Shown: positions 18,468-28,118, counted from the stretch's first letter. The stretch: 64,000 nt of DNA from Eubacteriaceae bacterium (GCA_902362435.1 CABIWW010000010.1:66017-130016); one strand, 5' to 3'. Translations and numbers: made by a program. The notes: a model not told the origin generated them from the letters alone.

Positions 18468-19535
18468 ATGAAACAGTTTGCCAGAAAGGGTGCGCTCGTG
18501 CTGGGCGGACTTCTTCTTTCGATCATCCTGATAGGACAGATCTTCCCGGGAGAGGACAGCACGGCGGCGGCTCCGGTGGTCGCTGAAAAGGTGCTCGTCC
18601 CGGGAGGACAGTCTGTGGGCGTCAAAATGGACGTCAGAGGTGTGCTTATAGTCGGTCTTGAGGAAATCGAGGGCGAGGACGGAACGAAGATGAATCCGGG
18701 GCTTCTGAGCGGACTGCAGATAGGTGATATCATCATGACGGTGAACGGGACCGAGGTGTATCGCGCGGACGAGGTCCAGGAGCTGATAAACGAGGCGAAG
18801 GGCACTGTCAGGCTCAGGATAAAGAGAAATGAGGAGACTTTGAGCGTCGACATAGATCCGGTGAAATCGAAAAAAGACGGCGTCTACAGGCTGGGTATAT
18901 GGGTGAAGGACAAAACGGCAGGCATAGGCACGCTTACGTATTACGATCCTGCCGATTCTTCTTTCGGCGCTCTGGGGCACGGGATCGCCGACCCTGAAAC
19001 GGGTGCTGTGCTTTCTGTCGAAACCGGCCAGCTGCTACAGTCTCAGGTGCAGGAGGTGCGGGAAGGAAAGAGCGGAGAGCCCGGGGAGATAAAGGGCATA
19101 TTCTATCATTCCGACGATCCGCTGGGAAGTCTTGTAAAGAACAGCAGCTACGGTGTGTTCGGCACTGCGTATCATCCGATAGAAAACCCGATATACACGC
19201 AGCCTGTCGCGGTGGGAACGAAGGAGCAGGCTGAACTCGGGAAGGCGTATATCCTGTCTACTCTTTCGAACAATGAGATAAAGCGTTTTGAGATAGAGAT
19301 CGAAAAGATCGAAAAGCAGGATACTCCGTCGGATAAGAGCATGGTGATAAGAGTGACCGACAGGGAGCTTCTCGAGGAGACCGGGGGCATAGTCCAGGGA
19401 ATGAGCGGCAGTCCGATAATACAAAACGACAGGATAATCGGAGCTGTTACGCATGTTTTCGTGAATGATCCGCAGCGAGGTTACGGGATATTTATCGAGT
19501 GGATGCTGAATGAGTCAGCTTTTGTCGAAAAGTAA
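18468..19535 (+). CDS. spoIVB: SpoIVB sporulation signalling protease
   Basis: A serine protease of family S55 secreted from the forespore to trigger processing of pro-sigma-K. From the ATG at 18468 (after AGGGGG) the product has 355 residues. It has a signal/anchor helix (about 8-25), a PDZ domain (about 60-125) and the S55 domain with His in GALGHGI and the catalytic Ser in GMSGSP. Length is somewhat below the 426 residues of the B. subtilis protein, as is common in Clostridia. It sits between the bofC-like gene and spo0A; spoIVB followed by spo0A is a conserved order in endospore formers. Confidence 0.93.
   Translation: MKQFARKGALVLGGLLLSIILIGQIFPGEDSTAAAPVVAEKVLVPGGQSVGVKMDVRGVLIVGLEEIEGEDGTKMNPGLLSGLQIGDIIMTVNGTEVYRADEVQELINEAKGTVRLRIKRNEETLSVDIDPVKSKKDGVYRLGIWVKDKTAGIGTLTYYDPADSSFGALGHGIADPETGAVLSVETGQLLQSQVQEVREGKSGEPGEIKGIFYHSDDPLGSLVKNSSYGVFGTAYHPIENPIYTQPVAVGTKEQAELGKAYILSTLSNNEIKRFEIEIEKIEKQDTPSDKSMVIRVTDRELLEETGGIVQGMSGSPIIQNDRIIGAVTHVFVNDPQRGYGIFIEWMLNESAFVEK
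19523..19529 (+). promoter_or_regulatory. 0A box upstream of spo0A
   Basis: TGTCGAA at 19523-19529, the core of the Spo0A binding site, lies in the last codons of spoIVB, about 120 bases before spo0A. A one-base variant (TGTCTGAA) follows at 19577. Suggests autoregulation, as known for spo0A in Bacillus. A seven-base match can arise by chance. Confidence 0.5.
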
Positions 19536-19650
19536 AGCAAATTGTATTCATGATACCGTTGATAATTTACATGGTTTGTCTGAAAATGGAAATATAGCAG
19601 TGAATAAGTGAAGTACAGCTGCAAGCAGTAACAACCAGGAGGATATGAAA

Positions 19651-20448
19651 ATGAAAAGAATTAAAATCGGTATCGCTGACGACAACAGGGAGTTTTGTGA
19701 GATCCTTACGGATTACTTCAGGGACAAGGAAGATATTGATTTGGCTTTCGTTTCTCATGATGGTATAAAAACAGTAGAAAATATCAAAATACATCAGCCG
19801 GAGATCCTTATACTCGATATGGTCATGCCCCATCTTGACGGACTGGGCGTTTTGGAAACGATCAACAACCTTGAACTTGAAAAATACCCGAGAACTATCG
19901 TTTTATCCGCAGTGGGACAGGAGCCTATAACGCAGAAGGCCATTGGCCTCGGAGCAGAATACTACATAGTTAAGCCGTTCAATCTCGACATACTCATGAA
20001 GAGGATAAATCAGCTGTCGGGAGTCGAGGACAAGGGCGAGAGCAAGATGCAGTATGCGCGTGCGATACTCACGGGACAGAAGGATGAGGAAAACAGGAAT
20101 CTTGAAATAGACATAACGAATATAATACATGAGATAGGCGTTCCTGCGCATATAAAGGGATATCATTATCTGAGAGACGCTATAATAATGGTCGTGGAGG
20201 ATATAGACCTGCTGGGAGCAGTGACAAAAGAGCTTTATCCTGCCATCGCGAAAGCAAACAACACGACTCCGAGCAGAGTCGAGAGAGCTATCCGACATGC
20301 CATCGAAGTCGCATGGAACAGAGGAAAGCTTGAAACGATAGACGCCCTGTTCGGCTACACGGTACAGAACGACAAGGGCAAGCCGACCAATTCGGAATTC
20401 ATCGCGATCATAGCTGACAAGCTCAGGATAGAAAGACGTGCCAGCTGA
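19651..20448 (+). CDS. spo0A: sporulation master regulator Spo0A
   Basis: Response regulator that starts sporulation when phosphorylated. An AGGAGG ribosome site at 19637-19642 fits the ATG at 19651 better than the one at 19645, giving 265 residues. The receiver domain has DDN near the start, the phosphoaccepting Asp in LILDMVMP (about residue 56) and the conserved Lys in VKPF. The C-terminal effector domain has the recognition helix region [20 protein letters not shown] that is nearly invariant in Spo0A. Its end is two bases from the end of convergent brnQ. Confidence 0.97.
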   Translation: MKRIKIGIADDNREFCEILTDYFRDKEDIDLAFVSHDGIKTVENIKIHQPEILILDMVMPHLDGLGVLETINNLELEKYPRTIVLSAVGQEPITQKAIGLGAEYYIVKPFNLDILMKRINQLSGVEDKGESKMQYARAILTGQKDEENRNLEIDITNIIHEIGVPAHIKGYHYLRDAIIMVVEDIDLLGAVTKELYPAIAKANNTTPSRVERAIRHAIEVAWNRGKLETIDALFGYTVQNDKGKPTNSEFIAIIADKLRIERRAS

Positions 20449-20450
20449 CA

Positions 20451-21746
20451 TCAGTCAGCCGGCATGCTTTTTCTGTCGAAAACCAGCCGCTTCAGGAGCA
20501 CGCCTGCGATGCCGGCTGCAGCGGCAAAGCACATCCAGCCCAGGCCGAACGAGCTGAGCGGCATCTCAGATATGAAACCGAGATTTATGATGCCGCTGCT
20601 GTGCAGTATTTCCAGAAGGCTTCCTCCCATAGCGCCGAACACTGCGAATTTCACAGTGAAGTCAGATACCCATCTGTCGAACATGGCGAGGATTATCAGC
20701 GTCAGAGCTCCCGGATATATGAGGCTGAGCACAGGAGCTGCCAGCATGACGATCTTGTCTATACCGAAGTTGGCGATGACTGCACTGAAGACGCATATGA
20801 CGATGACGAGCAGCTTATAGCTCAGCTTTCTGCCTGAAAGCGTGCAGAAGTAGTCAGCGCTCGCACTGACGAGTGCGACAGCGGTGGTCAGGCAGGCAAG
20901 CGTCACGATGATGCCGAGAAGTATCACTCCCGTGCGGCCCATCAGTGCTTCCGTGATATTCAGTATCAGTTCCGAACGGTTGATCCTGAGATTGTAGATA
21001 TCAGAGACGGTTGCGCCGAGGTACGTCAGACCGCCGTAAACTATCAGGAGCAGCAGCGCCGCTATGATGCCGGCGTTGCGGACCATCCTGGATTTTATAC
21101 GGCTCTCGGTGTAGCCTTTTTCGGTAACCGTCTTCACTATTATGATCCCGAAGATCATCGCAGCGAGCACGTCCATGGTCTGGTAACCTGCGTTTATGCC
21201 TGATACTATCACGTTGTCCATCATAGACTCTGCCGATATCTCACCTGCAGGATTTACGACTCCGTAGATTATCAGTATGAGAAGTCCTGCAAACAGCGCC
21301 GGCGTCAGGAATTTGCCGAGTATATCGACTACTGCGGACTCACGCAGCGTGAGTACCAGCACTATGAGAAAAAATACAGATGTCGATACGGCTGCCGGTA
21401 TACTGCCGGAGAGCGGCTGGGCGAACATCTCATGCACGGTCGCACCTGTACGCGGAAGCGCTATGCACGGCCCGATGCACAGTATGATCGCAGAGACCAT
21501 TATCTTTCCAGGAACTGTCCCTATCTTTCCGGTCAGCCTTGATATCTCACCTTCATTTCGGAGAAGAGCGAATATCGCGATCAGCGACAGCCCGATATCA
21601 GCCATGTAGTAACATATGAATCCCGGCACCCATTCAGGGCCGGCGCCCATTCCAAGATAAGGCGGGAATATGATGTTTCCTGCGCCGAAAAACATTGAAA
21701 AAAGAGCAAGTCCTATAATTATCATGTTTTTAAAGTCGCGTTTCAT
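20451..21746 (-). CDS. brnQ: branched-chain amino acid carrier, BrnQ/LIVCS family
   Basis: A sodium- or proton-coupled importer of leucine, isoleucine and valine with about 12 membrane segments and 431 residues. The N-terminal LALFSMFFGAGNIIFPPYLG motif is diagnostic of the LIVCS family. The start was set at 21746, where an AAGGA site precedes the ATG; a longer frame begins at 21770 without better support. It converges on spo0A with only two bases between the stop codons, and no separate terminator is apparent. Confidence 0.93.
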   Translation of the reverse strand: MKRDFKNMIIIGLALFSMFFGAGNIIFPPYLGMGAGPEWVPGFICYYMADIGLSLIAIFALLRNEGEISRLTGKIGTVPGKIMVSAIILCIGPCIALPRTGATVHEMFAQPLSGSIPAAVSTSVFFLIVLVLTLRESAVVDILGKFLTPALFAGLLILIIYGVVNPAGEISAESMMDNVIVSGINAGYQTMDVLAAMIFGIIIVKTVTEKGYTESRIKSRMVRNAGIIAALLLLIVYGGLTYLGATVSDIYNLRINRSELILNITEALMGRTGVILLGIIVTLACLTTAVALVSASADYFCTLSGRKLSYKLLVIVICVFSAVIANFGIDKIVMLAAPVLSLIYPGALTLIILAMFDRWVSDFTVKFAVFGAMGGSLLEILHSSGIINLGFISEMPLSSFGLGWMCFAAAAGIAGVLLKRLVFDRKSMPAD

Positions 21747-21814
21747 TTTTTCAGTCCTTTCGATATGCACACGTAAGCATTATGCTATCATATAAACGGG
21801 GGAAAAGCAACCGC

Positions 21815-21876
21815 CCGGCGAACGTCCGGCATCATTCGGCTGTCCGGCATCATTCGGCGTACATCCGGCGAACGTC
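21815..21876 (+). repeat. nested short direct repeats upstream of the thioesterase-like gene
   Basis: The 17-base unit GTCCGGCATCATTCGGC occurs at 21824-21840 and again at 21842-21858. It is flanked on both sides by CCGGCGAACGTC (21815-21826 and 21865-21876). The block lies in the divergent region between brnQ and the hotdog gene. Probably local duplication; possibly a regulator site. Confidence 0.75.
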
Positions 21877-21972
21877 TTTATTTTGACATTTCTTTGTGAT
21901 AATATTATTTACGGAAAAACAGCGGTGCATCCGCAGAGGATGCATCGGTCAGGACAGGAGAAACACAGTTAT

Positions 21973-22395
21973 ATGAAGCGGTATATTTCATTACATATGA
22001 TAAGGATGGAGCACCTGAACCATCATGCGAATCTCTATGCCGGCAGAGGCATCGAGTGGATGGTGGAGTCGGCGTTCATGGCAGCGTGCCTGACGCACGG
22101 CGACAAGAACGGGCTGCTCTACAAGAACATGCACAGATTTGATTTCAGCAGGTCGGTCGAACCGGGAGACATAGTGAGATACGAAAGCACGGTAGTGCGT
22201 GCAGGCAGGACGAGCCTGACGGTCCATGTGGATCTGAAAAACGAACAGACCGGAGATCTTTATGCGGAGGGCTATGCGACATTCGTGACGATCGATCCGG
22301 AGACAAAGGCGCCGAAGCCTCACGGCATCGCGCTGGATGAAACGGATGATGAAGAGGAGATGTCATGGCGAAAGGAAGCGGATGCTTTCTTTTAA
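21973..22395 (+). CDS. hotdog-fold acyl-CoA thioesterase-like protein
   Basis: 140 residues from the ATG at 21973. An in-frame ATG further upstream (21883) lacks a ribosome site. The sequence fits the single hotdog fold: HANLYAGRGIEWMVESAFMAAC forms the central helix region, followed by the strands VEPGDIVRYESTVVRAGRTSLTVHVDL and the final YAEGYATFVTID. Such proteins hydrolyse acyl-CoA thioesters of variable chain length. The C-terminus is an acidic tail. The substrate cannot be deduced. It is followed 70 bases later by a hydroxyacid dehydrogenase on the same strand. Confidence 0.7.
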   Translation: MKRYISLHMIRMEHLNHHANLYAGRGIEWMVESAFMAACLTHGDKNGLLYKNMHRFDFSRSVEPGDIVRYESTVVRAGRTSLTVHVDLKNEQTGDLYAEGYATFVTIDPETKAPKPHGIALDETDDEEEMSWRKEADAFF

Positions 22396-22468
22396 GCGTG
22401 GATCCTGGCTTGGATCTGAGCATGAAGCACATGAAGCGGTGTGAGAAAGAGACAGAACGGAGAAGATG

Positions 22469-23485
22469 ATGAAAAACAAAATACTCGTGATAGGAAAGGA
22501 AGGCAGGCTTGCCCGATATACAGCAGATAAAAAGAAGCTGGATGATTACGATATATCTTACGTTCCAGTCGGAGCGACAGCCGGGCAGCTTCTGGATGCC
22601 GGAAAAGACGCATCGTACGTTATCGTCGATGCGATCGGGAACGTGCCGGGAGATGTGATAAGGCAGATGCCTGAGCTTAAACTGATACACTCTGAAGGCG
22701 TAGGTTATCAGGGCGTGGATATCGATGCGGCCGATGAAAGAGGCATATACGTTTGCAACTGCAAGGGAATGAATGCGGCTGCCGTAGCGGAGCAGGCTGT
22801 GCTTCTGATGCTGGGGCTGCTCAGAGATGTTGCCGGCGGAGACCGCAGCGTCAGAGCCGGAGAGCAGATCGCGGTAAAAGAGGCGTACATGATGGCCGGA
22901 GATCTCAGGGAGCTCGGTGAATGCAGAGTGGGACTTATAGGTCTCGGGGATATAGGAAAGGCGACGGCCGGTCTGCTTTCAGCGTTCGGTGCCGAGGTCA
23001 TCTATCACAAACCGCACAGGCTTGCAGAGGCTGATGAAAAGCTATACGGCGTCAGATACATGGAGCTCGACGAGCTGCTGGCGTGCTCGGACATAGTGAG
23101 TCTGCATCTGCCGGTCAACGGATCTACGAGATACATGGCAGACAGTGCGTTTTTCGCAAAGATGAAGGACAGCGCATATCTGATAAACACGTCGCGAGGC
23201 GAGCTGGTGAACAGCCAGGATATGGTGAAGGCTCTGGAAAACGGCGAGATCGCAGGAGCGGGTCTCGATACCATAGACGGAGAGCCTGTAGCTGCTGACA
23301 ACGATCTGCTGACGATTTCCGAAGAGGCAGGCAGAAAGCTGCTGCTCAGCTGTCATATCGGAGGGATAACAGGAGCGTCGTTCAGGCGCGGATACGACAT
23401 GATCTGGTCGGATATAGAGAAGGTGAGAGCCGGAGAAAAGCCGGACAATATCGTCAATCATCCGGAACTGATGGAGCATAAGTGA
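22469..23485 (+). CDS. D-2-hydroxyacid dehydrogenase (NAD-dependent)
   Basis: 338 residues of the D-isomer-specific 2-hydroxyacid dehydrogenase family. The Rossmann motif is GLIGLGDIGKATAG (about residue 154). The catalytic triad is visible: Arg in NTSRGELV, Glu in DTIDGEP and His in LSCHIGG. It resembles phosphoglycerate dehydrogenase-like members without an ACT domain, so the natural substrate is uncertain. The ATG at 22469 is six bases after GGAG; an adjacent ATG at 22466 is also possible. It may form a small operon with the hotdog and acetyltransferase genes. Confidence 0.88.
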   Translation: MKNKILVIGKEGRLARYTADKKKLDDYDISYVPVGATAGQLLDAGKDASYVIVDAIGNVPGDVIRQMPELKLIHSEGVGYQGVDIDAADERGIYVCNCKGMNAAAVAEQAVLLMLGLLRDVAGGDRSVRAGEQIAVKEAYMMAGDLRELGECRVGLIGLGDIGKATAGLLSAFGAEVIYHKPHRLAEADEKLYGVRYMELDELLACSDIVSLHLPVNGSTRYMADSAFFAKMKDSAYLINTSRGELVNSQDMVKALENGEIAGAGLDTIDGEPVAADNDLLTISEEAGRKLLLSCHIGGITGASFRRGYDMIWSDIEKVRAGEKPDNIVNHPELMEHK

Positions 23486-23524
23486 AAACGAAGTAAACGC
23501 GAAAACAGCGAAAATAAAGAGCTG

Positions 23525-24064
23525 ATGAAAAATGATGACGAAGGAGACACAGCAGGAGACATGACAGAGATGACGGAAATAACGGTGAGAAAATACAGAA
23601 GTGAAGATGTGAAAGCGATGAATGAGATCTGGAACGAGGTCGTCGAGGACGGTATCGCTTTTCCGCAGGAGGAATGCCTCGACGAGACATCAGGCATGGA
23701 GTTTTTCGCAGGCCAGACATACTGTGCGGTCGCGGAAGACAGCCGGACGGGCGAACTGCTGGGGCTTTACATACTGCATCCGAACAATGTCGGCAGATGC
23801 GGACATATAAGCAATGCGAGCTATGCAGTGGCATCGCGTGCCAGAGGGATGCACATAGGCGAGAGGCTGGTGACTGACTGTATGCGCCAGGCAAAGCTGC
23901 ACGGATTTTCGATAATACAGTTCAATGCGGTCGTGGCGACGAATCTCGCGGCAAGACATCTCTATGAGCGCCTCGGTTTCAGGCAGTTAGGCAAGATCCC
24001 GGGCGGCTTCCGCATGAAAAACGGGGAGTACGAGGACATCTGCCCTTATTACATAGAAGTGTGA
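23525..24064 (+). CDS. GNAT family N-acetyltransferase
   Basis: A 179-residue (or shorter) acetyltransferase with the GNAT motifs: VRKYRSEDVKAMNEIWNEVV at the N-terminus, the acetyl-CoA loop as ASRARGMHIGERLV near residue 110, and NLAARHLYERLGFRQLG near the end. The substrate is unknown. Three in-frame ATGs (23525, 23561, 23570) compete, with partial ribosome sites for each. Its position after the dehydrogenase gives no functional hint. Confidence 0.83.
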   Translation: MKNDDEGDTAGDMTEMTEITVRKYRSEDVKAMNEIWNEVVEDGIAFPQEECLDETSGMEFFAGQTYCAVAEDSRTGELLGLYILHPNNVGRCGHISNASYAVASRARGMHIGERLVTDCMRQAKLHGFSIIQFNAVVATNLAARHLYERLGFRQLGKIPGGFRMKNGEYEDICPYYIEV

Positions 24065-24138
24065 GAGCATGCATATATGCATCGCGTGCCATGCCGTATG
24101 TAAAGGCGCAGCGTCATGCAAAGATCAGGGCATTCTAA

Positions 24139-24164
24139 AGGCCGGCGCTTCAGAACGCCGGCCT
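24139..24164 (-). terminator. hairpin downstream of the Cys-rich gene
   Basis: Perfect nine-base GC stem (24139-24147 with 24156-24164). Read on the minus strand it follows the end of the Cys-rich gene and leads into TTTAGAAT, a weak T tract. Probable but not ideal terminator for that gene. Confidence 0.45.
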
Positions 24165-24209
24165 GGCTTAACGAATGATGCTATCGTTCACCGCGTATGC
24201 ATCCTGCAC

Positions 24210-25229
24210 TCAGCAGCATGTCGTCGGCGGGTAATCACTGCAGCCGCAGTCGCAGTCTCCAGGTGCCGGAGGGCGGTGCTGATCGCACCCCTGGTTCGCA
24301 GAGCAGCCGCTCTGCTCACCCTGAGGGCCGAAGGCAGCAGCGCTGCTGTCATTTCTCTCAGGAAACAGACCAGGGCATGTCACGACGCCTGAAACGTTTT
24401 CCTGCAGAGGAGCTTCAGCGAATCCTGTCGACAGGACGCAGAGCTGTACAGGCACCGTGATCTTCTTCTCGACAGTGATGCAGATCGTGACGATGAGATT
24501 TGCAGATATCTCGCCGTTAGGACCCATGCACAGGTCGCGCGTCGCATTGTTCGTAGCCATCCTGCAGCTGAATCCGGCATTCGAAAGCTCCGTGAGACGA
24601 GGCATGAATGCGGAGTTCGATGTGCTAGGCATGCAGAGCTCGAAGAAATTGGTAAGTACGAGAGGGCAGGAAGGATTTGCTATGTTGACTTCGGAACAGA
24701 GCGTCATCGTGCTTTCACGGCCGCAGCTGTCGCAGATCGCAAGATCGATGTAGATGATGATGTTGCCCCAGATCTTGACATTCTGTGTGCCGAAGATCGG
24801 TGTGCCGCCTCCGGTCGAATCGCATTCGCTCGTGTCTGCGAACAGTATCTTCTCGGAAGGGACTCCGTCCGGGCCGACAGTCTCGACAACGCTGTTGCAC
24901 TCGTTCACGAAATATGCGCCGGAGATACCGGTCTCCATGTCGAGTGTCAGATTGCTGCGGTCCGATGCCTTTGAAGGATCGAAGACCTTTTTGCAGCGGA
25001 TATCGAGTATCCTGCTGACGGAGCATCCCGGCGGGATCGCAGGTGTGAATTTGAGATTCTGTACAGTCTTCATTCCCTGCATATGGAACCTTACGGCGTC
25101 ATACACGCTCTGTACGTATATCGGAGTAGCGGTGACGTCATCGAGATTCCCGCTGAAGCTGCAGAGATCGTTGGCTTTGCAGCAGGAATCCCCTGAAGCA
25201 TTGTTTTGCGGTGTGCAGAAACAGTTCAT
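24210..25229 (-). CDS. cysteine-rich protein of unknown function, possibly spore-associated
   Basis: A 339-residue protein without a signal peptide or membrane helix. Cysteines cluster at both ends (MNCFCTPQ ... DSCCKANDLC at the start, CDCGCSDYPPTTCC at the end) and further pairs occur through the centre (ICDSCGRESTMTLC). The middle has alternating hydrophobic residues suggesting beta structure (NVKIWGNIIIYIDLAI). Cys-rich proteins without signals in spore formers are often spore coat or exosporium components, which is the best guess here. I do not recognise a named family. A strong AAGGAGG ribosome site precedes the ATG. Divergent from the M16 protease gene. Confidence 0.7.
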   Translation of the reverse strand: MNCFCTPQNNASGDSCCKANDLCSFSGNLDDVTATPIYVQSVYDAVRFHMQGMKTVQNLKFTPAIPPGCSVSRILDIRCKKVFDPSKASDRSNLTLDMETGISGAYFVNECNSVVETVGPDGVPSEKILFADTSECDSTGGGTPIFGTQNVKIWGNIIIYIDLAICDSCGRESTMTLCSEVNIANPSCPLVLTNFFELCMPSTSNSAFMPRLTELSNAGFSCRMATNNATRDLCMGPNGEISANLIVTICITVEKKITVPVQLCVLSTGFAEAPLQENVSGVVTCPGLFPERNDSSAAAFGPQGEQSGCSANQGCDQHRPPAPGDCDCGCSDYPPTTCC

Positions 25230-25343
25230 ATTTTACCTCCTTGAATGGTGATTTTAATGTGTTTTTTGTTCAATGGCAGTATATGAAAACAGATGTTTTT
25301 GTGTTACAATACATTTTGTATTTAGAAGAAAGGCAGCGTTGAT

Positions 25344-26594
25344 ATGGTAAAAACAGTAAAATTAAAATGCGGTACAACGTTAATAATGGACAAGACCGAC
25401 TACGTTCAGTCGGCAGCCCTGGGCATCTGGGTAAGAACAGGCGCCGCAGATGAAAACGACAGTGTTTCAGGAGTGTCACACTATATCGAACATATGATGT
25501 TCAAAGGGACGGACAATCGAACGGCTAAGGAGATCGCGTCTGATGTCGACAAGATCGGAGGCATGTTCAACGCTTTCACGGGAAAGGAAGCGACATGCTA
25601 CTACATCAAGACGCTGTCATCCAATATATATGCGGGAGCTGAGATCCTGCTCGATATGCTGACAGGTTCGCGCTTCGACCAGGAGGAGATGGACAAGGAG
25701 AGAAAGGTCATCTGTGAAGAGATAAAGATGGTCAAGGACAGTCCGGACGACGACGTGTACGATACGATATCGGAGCTCGTGGCAAGCGGCAATCCGCTGG
25801 GCAGGAGCATACTCGGCACACCTGAGAGCCTCGCGGGGATCGACCGTGCAAAGCTCACTGCGTATTACAGCGAAAAGTATGCGAGAGACAGCATCGTGAT
25901 AGCAGTTGCGGGCAATTTCGACGAGGAAAGGATTGCAGAGCTTTTTGAAAGCAGGCTGACTTCGCTCAGAGAGAAGAAAGTGACGCAGGACTTCACGCTG
26001 AAGCCTTACAGACAGAGCTTCGACGTAAAGGTGAGGGATATCGAACAGACTCATATCTGCCTTGCGACGCCGGGCATTTCCATGGCGGACGACAAGTACT
26101 ACGCGTTCGTGCTGATGAACAGCATATTCGGAGGAAGTATGAGTTCGAGACTTTTCCAGAATATAAGAGAAGAAAAGGGTCTGGCTTACACAGTCTGCTC
26201 AATGAACGTGTTCTCCAGCTATACGGGCTTTTTCAGCATATATGCCGGAGTGGCGCATGACAAGGCGGAAGCTACTCTCGATGCGGTCAGACATGAGCTC
26301 GAGATGCTCAAAAAAGACGGAGTCACTGCCGAAGAGCTGTCTATGGCGAAGGAGCAGGTAAAGAGCTCATATATCTTCGGACTTGAGAACATCAACAGCA
26401 GGATGTTTTCGATAGGAAAGAACAAGCTGCTTCTTGACAGGGTGTACTCTCCTGAAGAAGTGCTGAGCGAATTCGACAAGGTGACGCAAGATGATATAAA
26501 GCAGGCTGCGGAGATGATCGGCGACTACTCGTCGTACTGCGCAGCGTCTGTTACAGGAACGGATTTTGACCTCGAAAGGCTGATAAAACGATGA
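25344..26594 (+). CDS. M16 family zinc metalloprotease
   Basis: 416 residues of the processing-peptidase-like M16B family. The inverted zinc motif HYIEH lies near residue 46-50 in [13 protein letters not shown], with the third ligand in the downstream [10 protein letters not shown] segment. The C-terminal half is the second M16 repeat, with the [20 protein letters not shown] signature. In Firmicutes such genes (YmxG-like) stand alone near dut or in the region between pnp and spoVF genes. The stop overlaps the dut start by four bases (ATGA), so the pair is co-translated. Confidence 0.93.
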   Translation: MVKTVKLKCGTTLIMDKTDYVQSAALGIWVRTGAADENDSVSGVSHYIEHMMFKGTDNRTAKEIASDVDKIGGMFNAFTGKEATCYYIKTLSSNIYAGAEILLDMLTGSRFDQEEMDKERKVICEEIKMVKDSPDDDVYDTISELVASGNPLGRSILGTPESLAGIDRAKLTAYYSEKYARDSIVIAVAGNFDEERIAELFESRLTSLREKKVTQDFTLKPYRQSFDVKVRDIEQTHICLATPGISMADDKYYAFVLMNSIFGGSMSSRLFQNIREEKGLAYTVCSMNVFSSYTGFFSIYAGVAHDKAEATLDAVRHELEMLKKDGVTAEELSMAKEQVKSSYIFGLENINSRMFSIGKNKLLLDRVYSPEEVLSEFDKVTQDDIKQAAEMIGDYSSYCAASVTGTDFDLERLIKR

Positions 26595-27019
26595 AGATAA
26601 AGGTAAAGACACTGTCAGGAGAGCTGCCCCGATATGAGACAGAAGGCTCGGCAGGCATGGATATCAGGGCGTACATCGATGAACCGGTCGAGATACTGCC
26701 GGGGCGCCGGGCGCTGATACCGACGGGGCTTTTCATGGAGATACCTGCGGGATTCGAAGTGCAGATACGTGCGCGCAGCGGACTTGCCGTGAAACACGGC
26801 ATAGGGCTGACCAACGGCATAGGCACTATAGACAGCGACTATCGCGGAGAGATCAGAGTCTCGCTGATAAACTGGGGAGATGAAGCTTTCATCGTCAGAA
26901 ACGGTGACAGGATAGCGCAGATGGTCGTGGCCAGATATGAGAAGGCCGACCTGGAGAAAGCAGAGGTGCTTTCCGAAACGGAGCGCGGTGAAGGCGGCTT
27001 CGGACATACAGGCGTATAA
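26591..27019 (+). CDS. dut: dUTP diphosphatase
   Basis: Hydrolyses dUTP to dUMP and diphosphate, keeping uracil out of DNA and supplying dTMP synthesis. 142 residues, the normal length of the trimeric enzyme. All five motifs are present: [35 protein letters not shown] and the C-terminal [10 protein letters not shown] that closes over the active site. Overlaps the M16 protease stop. Confidence 0.96.
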   Translation: MKIKVKTLSGELPRYETEGSAGMDIRAYIDEPVEILPGRRALIPTGLFMEIPAGFEVQIRARSGLAVKHGIGLTNGIGTIDSDYRGEIRVSLINWGDEAFIVRNGDRIAQMVVARYEKADLEKAEVLSETERGEGGFGHTGV

Positions 27020-27134
27020 ATATGGAAATAACGGCGGCTCCGGACATCAGACAAAGATCTGGTATCCGGAGCCGTCTGATAATATTCAGAACAAAATCCG
27101 CTCTGCGCCATACTATAATGTTGAGGTGGTGCAT

Positions 27135-28118
27135 ATGACAGATTTTCAGATGCTTGAGCATATACAGAGAATGATAAAAGAGATGCCGAGACCACGGCTG
27201 CTGTTTCGCAAAGGGCTGACCGTCCGCGGATTTTTCAGGCCCTACATGTCCTTCGCGGATCATACACAGGCAGAGATCTTCAGCAGCACGGATGAGGTCA
27301 CTCCGGTCACGGTCAGGTTCGCATCGATGTTCGGGCAGAAGGGGACGGCTGACACTGTCCGGAATATAAAAGGAATGAGCGTCAAATTCCATGGCAGCGA
27401 AGAGTACGACATGGTCTGTCAGAGCATACCTGTATTTTTCATCGATGAAAAGCAGAAGCTGCCGGATCTCATAAGGGCGTTCACACGCAGTGAGCACTGT
27501 GACGGCCTGAACAGCAGAAGGTTCTGGGAGTTTGTCGCGGAAAATCCGGAGTCTCTGCACTGCGCGCTGAGGCTGTTTTCGTACGAAGGCATCGCTGGAA
27601 CGTTTATAAACGTAAAATGGTTTTCTGTAAACACAACTGTCTGGGAAAACGCTTCAGGTGAAAAGTGCTTCGTGAGGTACCGATGGATCCCGTCATGCCC
27701 TGCAGCAGGCAGTGGAGAGGATGTAACGGCATCGCGGGAAAAGGTGAACGACCGGATAACCGCTGAATTCATGGCTGGATTCGACTGTGACACGGCATTC
27801 AAAGAGCTGGCTTCCGACATTTCAGCAGGCCGCTTCCCGTCCTTCGATCTTTATGTGCAGATGATACCCGAAGATGAGTTCGACCCGGAGGAGCATCCGA
27901 AGCACACTGCAGAATGGGACGAAGAAACAGCGCAGTTTGTCCTGGCAGGTGTGATGCGCATCACAGGGCTCACTGATGATCGTGAAAACATACAGGATCT
28001 GACGAGCTTCATACCCGGCAGACCGGTAAAAGGCATAGAGCTTTACAGAGACGGCCTCGAAGAGATCATGGATTTCCTGTACAGGACAGAGGCCATGGAA
28101 AGGGGGAGCTCATATTGA
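27135..28118 (+). CDS. catalase-like protein lacking the distal histidine
   Basis: 327 residues from the ATG at 27135, preceded by GAGGTGG. The fold is recognisable as the catalase core: VTPVTVRFASMFGQKGTADT corresponds to the conserved PVFVRFSTVAGxRGSADT stretch, and SIPVFFIDE to NTPVFFIRD. The distal histidine position reads Phe24 (RLLFRKG in place of RVVHARG), and both asparagines before TPVFF are replaced (Gln96, Ser97). The usual proximal heme tyrosine motif (RLFSYxDT) is not evident at the C-terminus. True catalase activity is therefore unlikely; heme may not be bound at all. It overlaps a small gene carrying the missing C-terminal catalase domain. Confidence 0.78.
   Translation: MTDFQMLEHIQRMIKEMPRPRLLFRKGLTVRGFFRPYMSFADHTQAEIFSSTDEVTPVTVRFASMFGQKGTADTVRNIKGMSVKFHGSEEYDMVCQSIPVFFIDEKQKLPDLIRAFTRSEHCDGLNSRRFWEFVAENPESLHCALRLFSYEGIAGTFINVKWFSVNTTVWENASGEKCFVRYRWIPSCPAAGSGEDVTASREKVNDRITAEFMAGFDCDTAFKELASDISAGRFPSFDLYVQMIPEDEFDPEEHPKHTAEWDEETAQFVLAGVMRITGLTDDRENIQDLTSFIPGRPVKGIELYRDGLEEIMDFLYRTEAMERGSSY

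Noticed and set aside
21815..21876. CRISPR-like repeats
   Set aside because: Only two copies of a 17-base unit with a one-base gap, no spacer pattern and no cas genes nearby.
24069..24460. Plus-strand open frames opposite the Cys-rich gene
   Set aside because: They are antisense to a frame with a strong ribosome site, show no domains and include the hairpin region.
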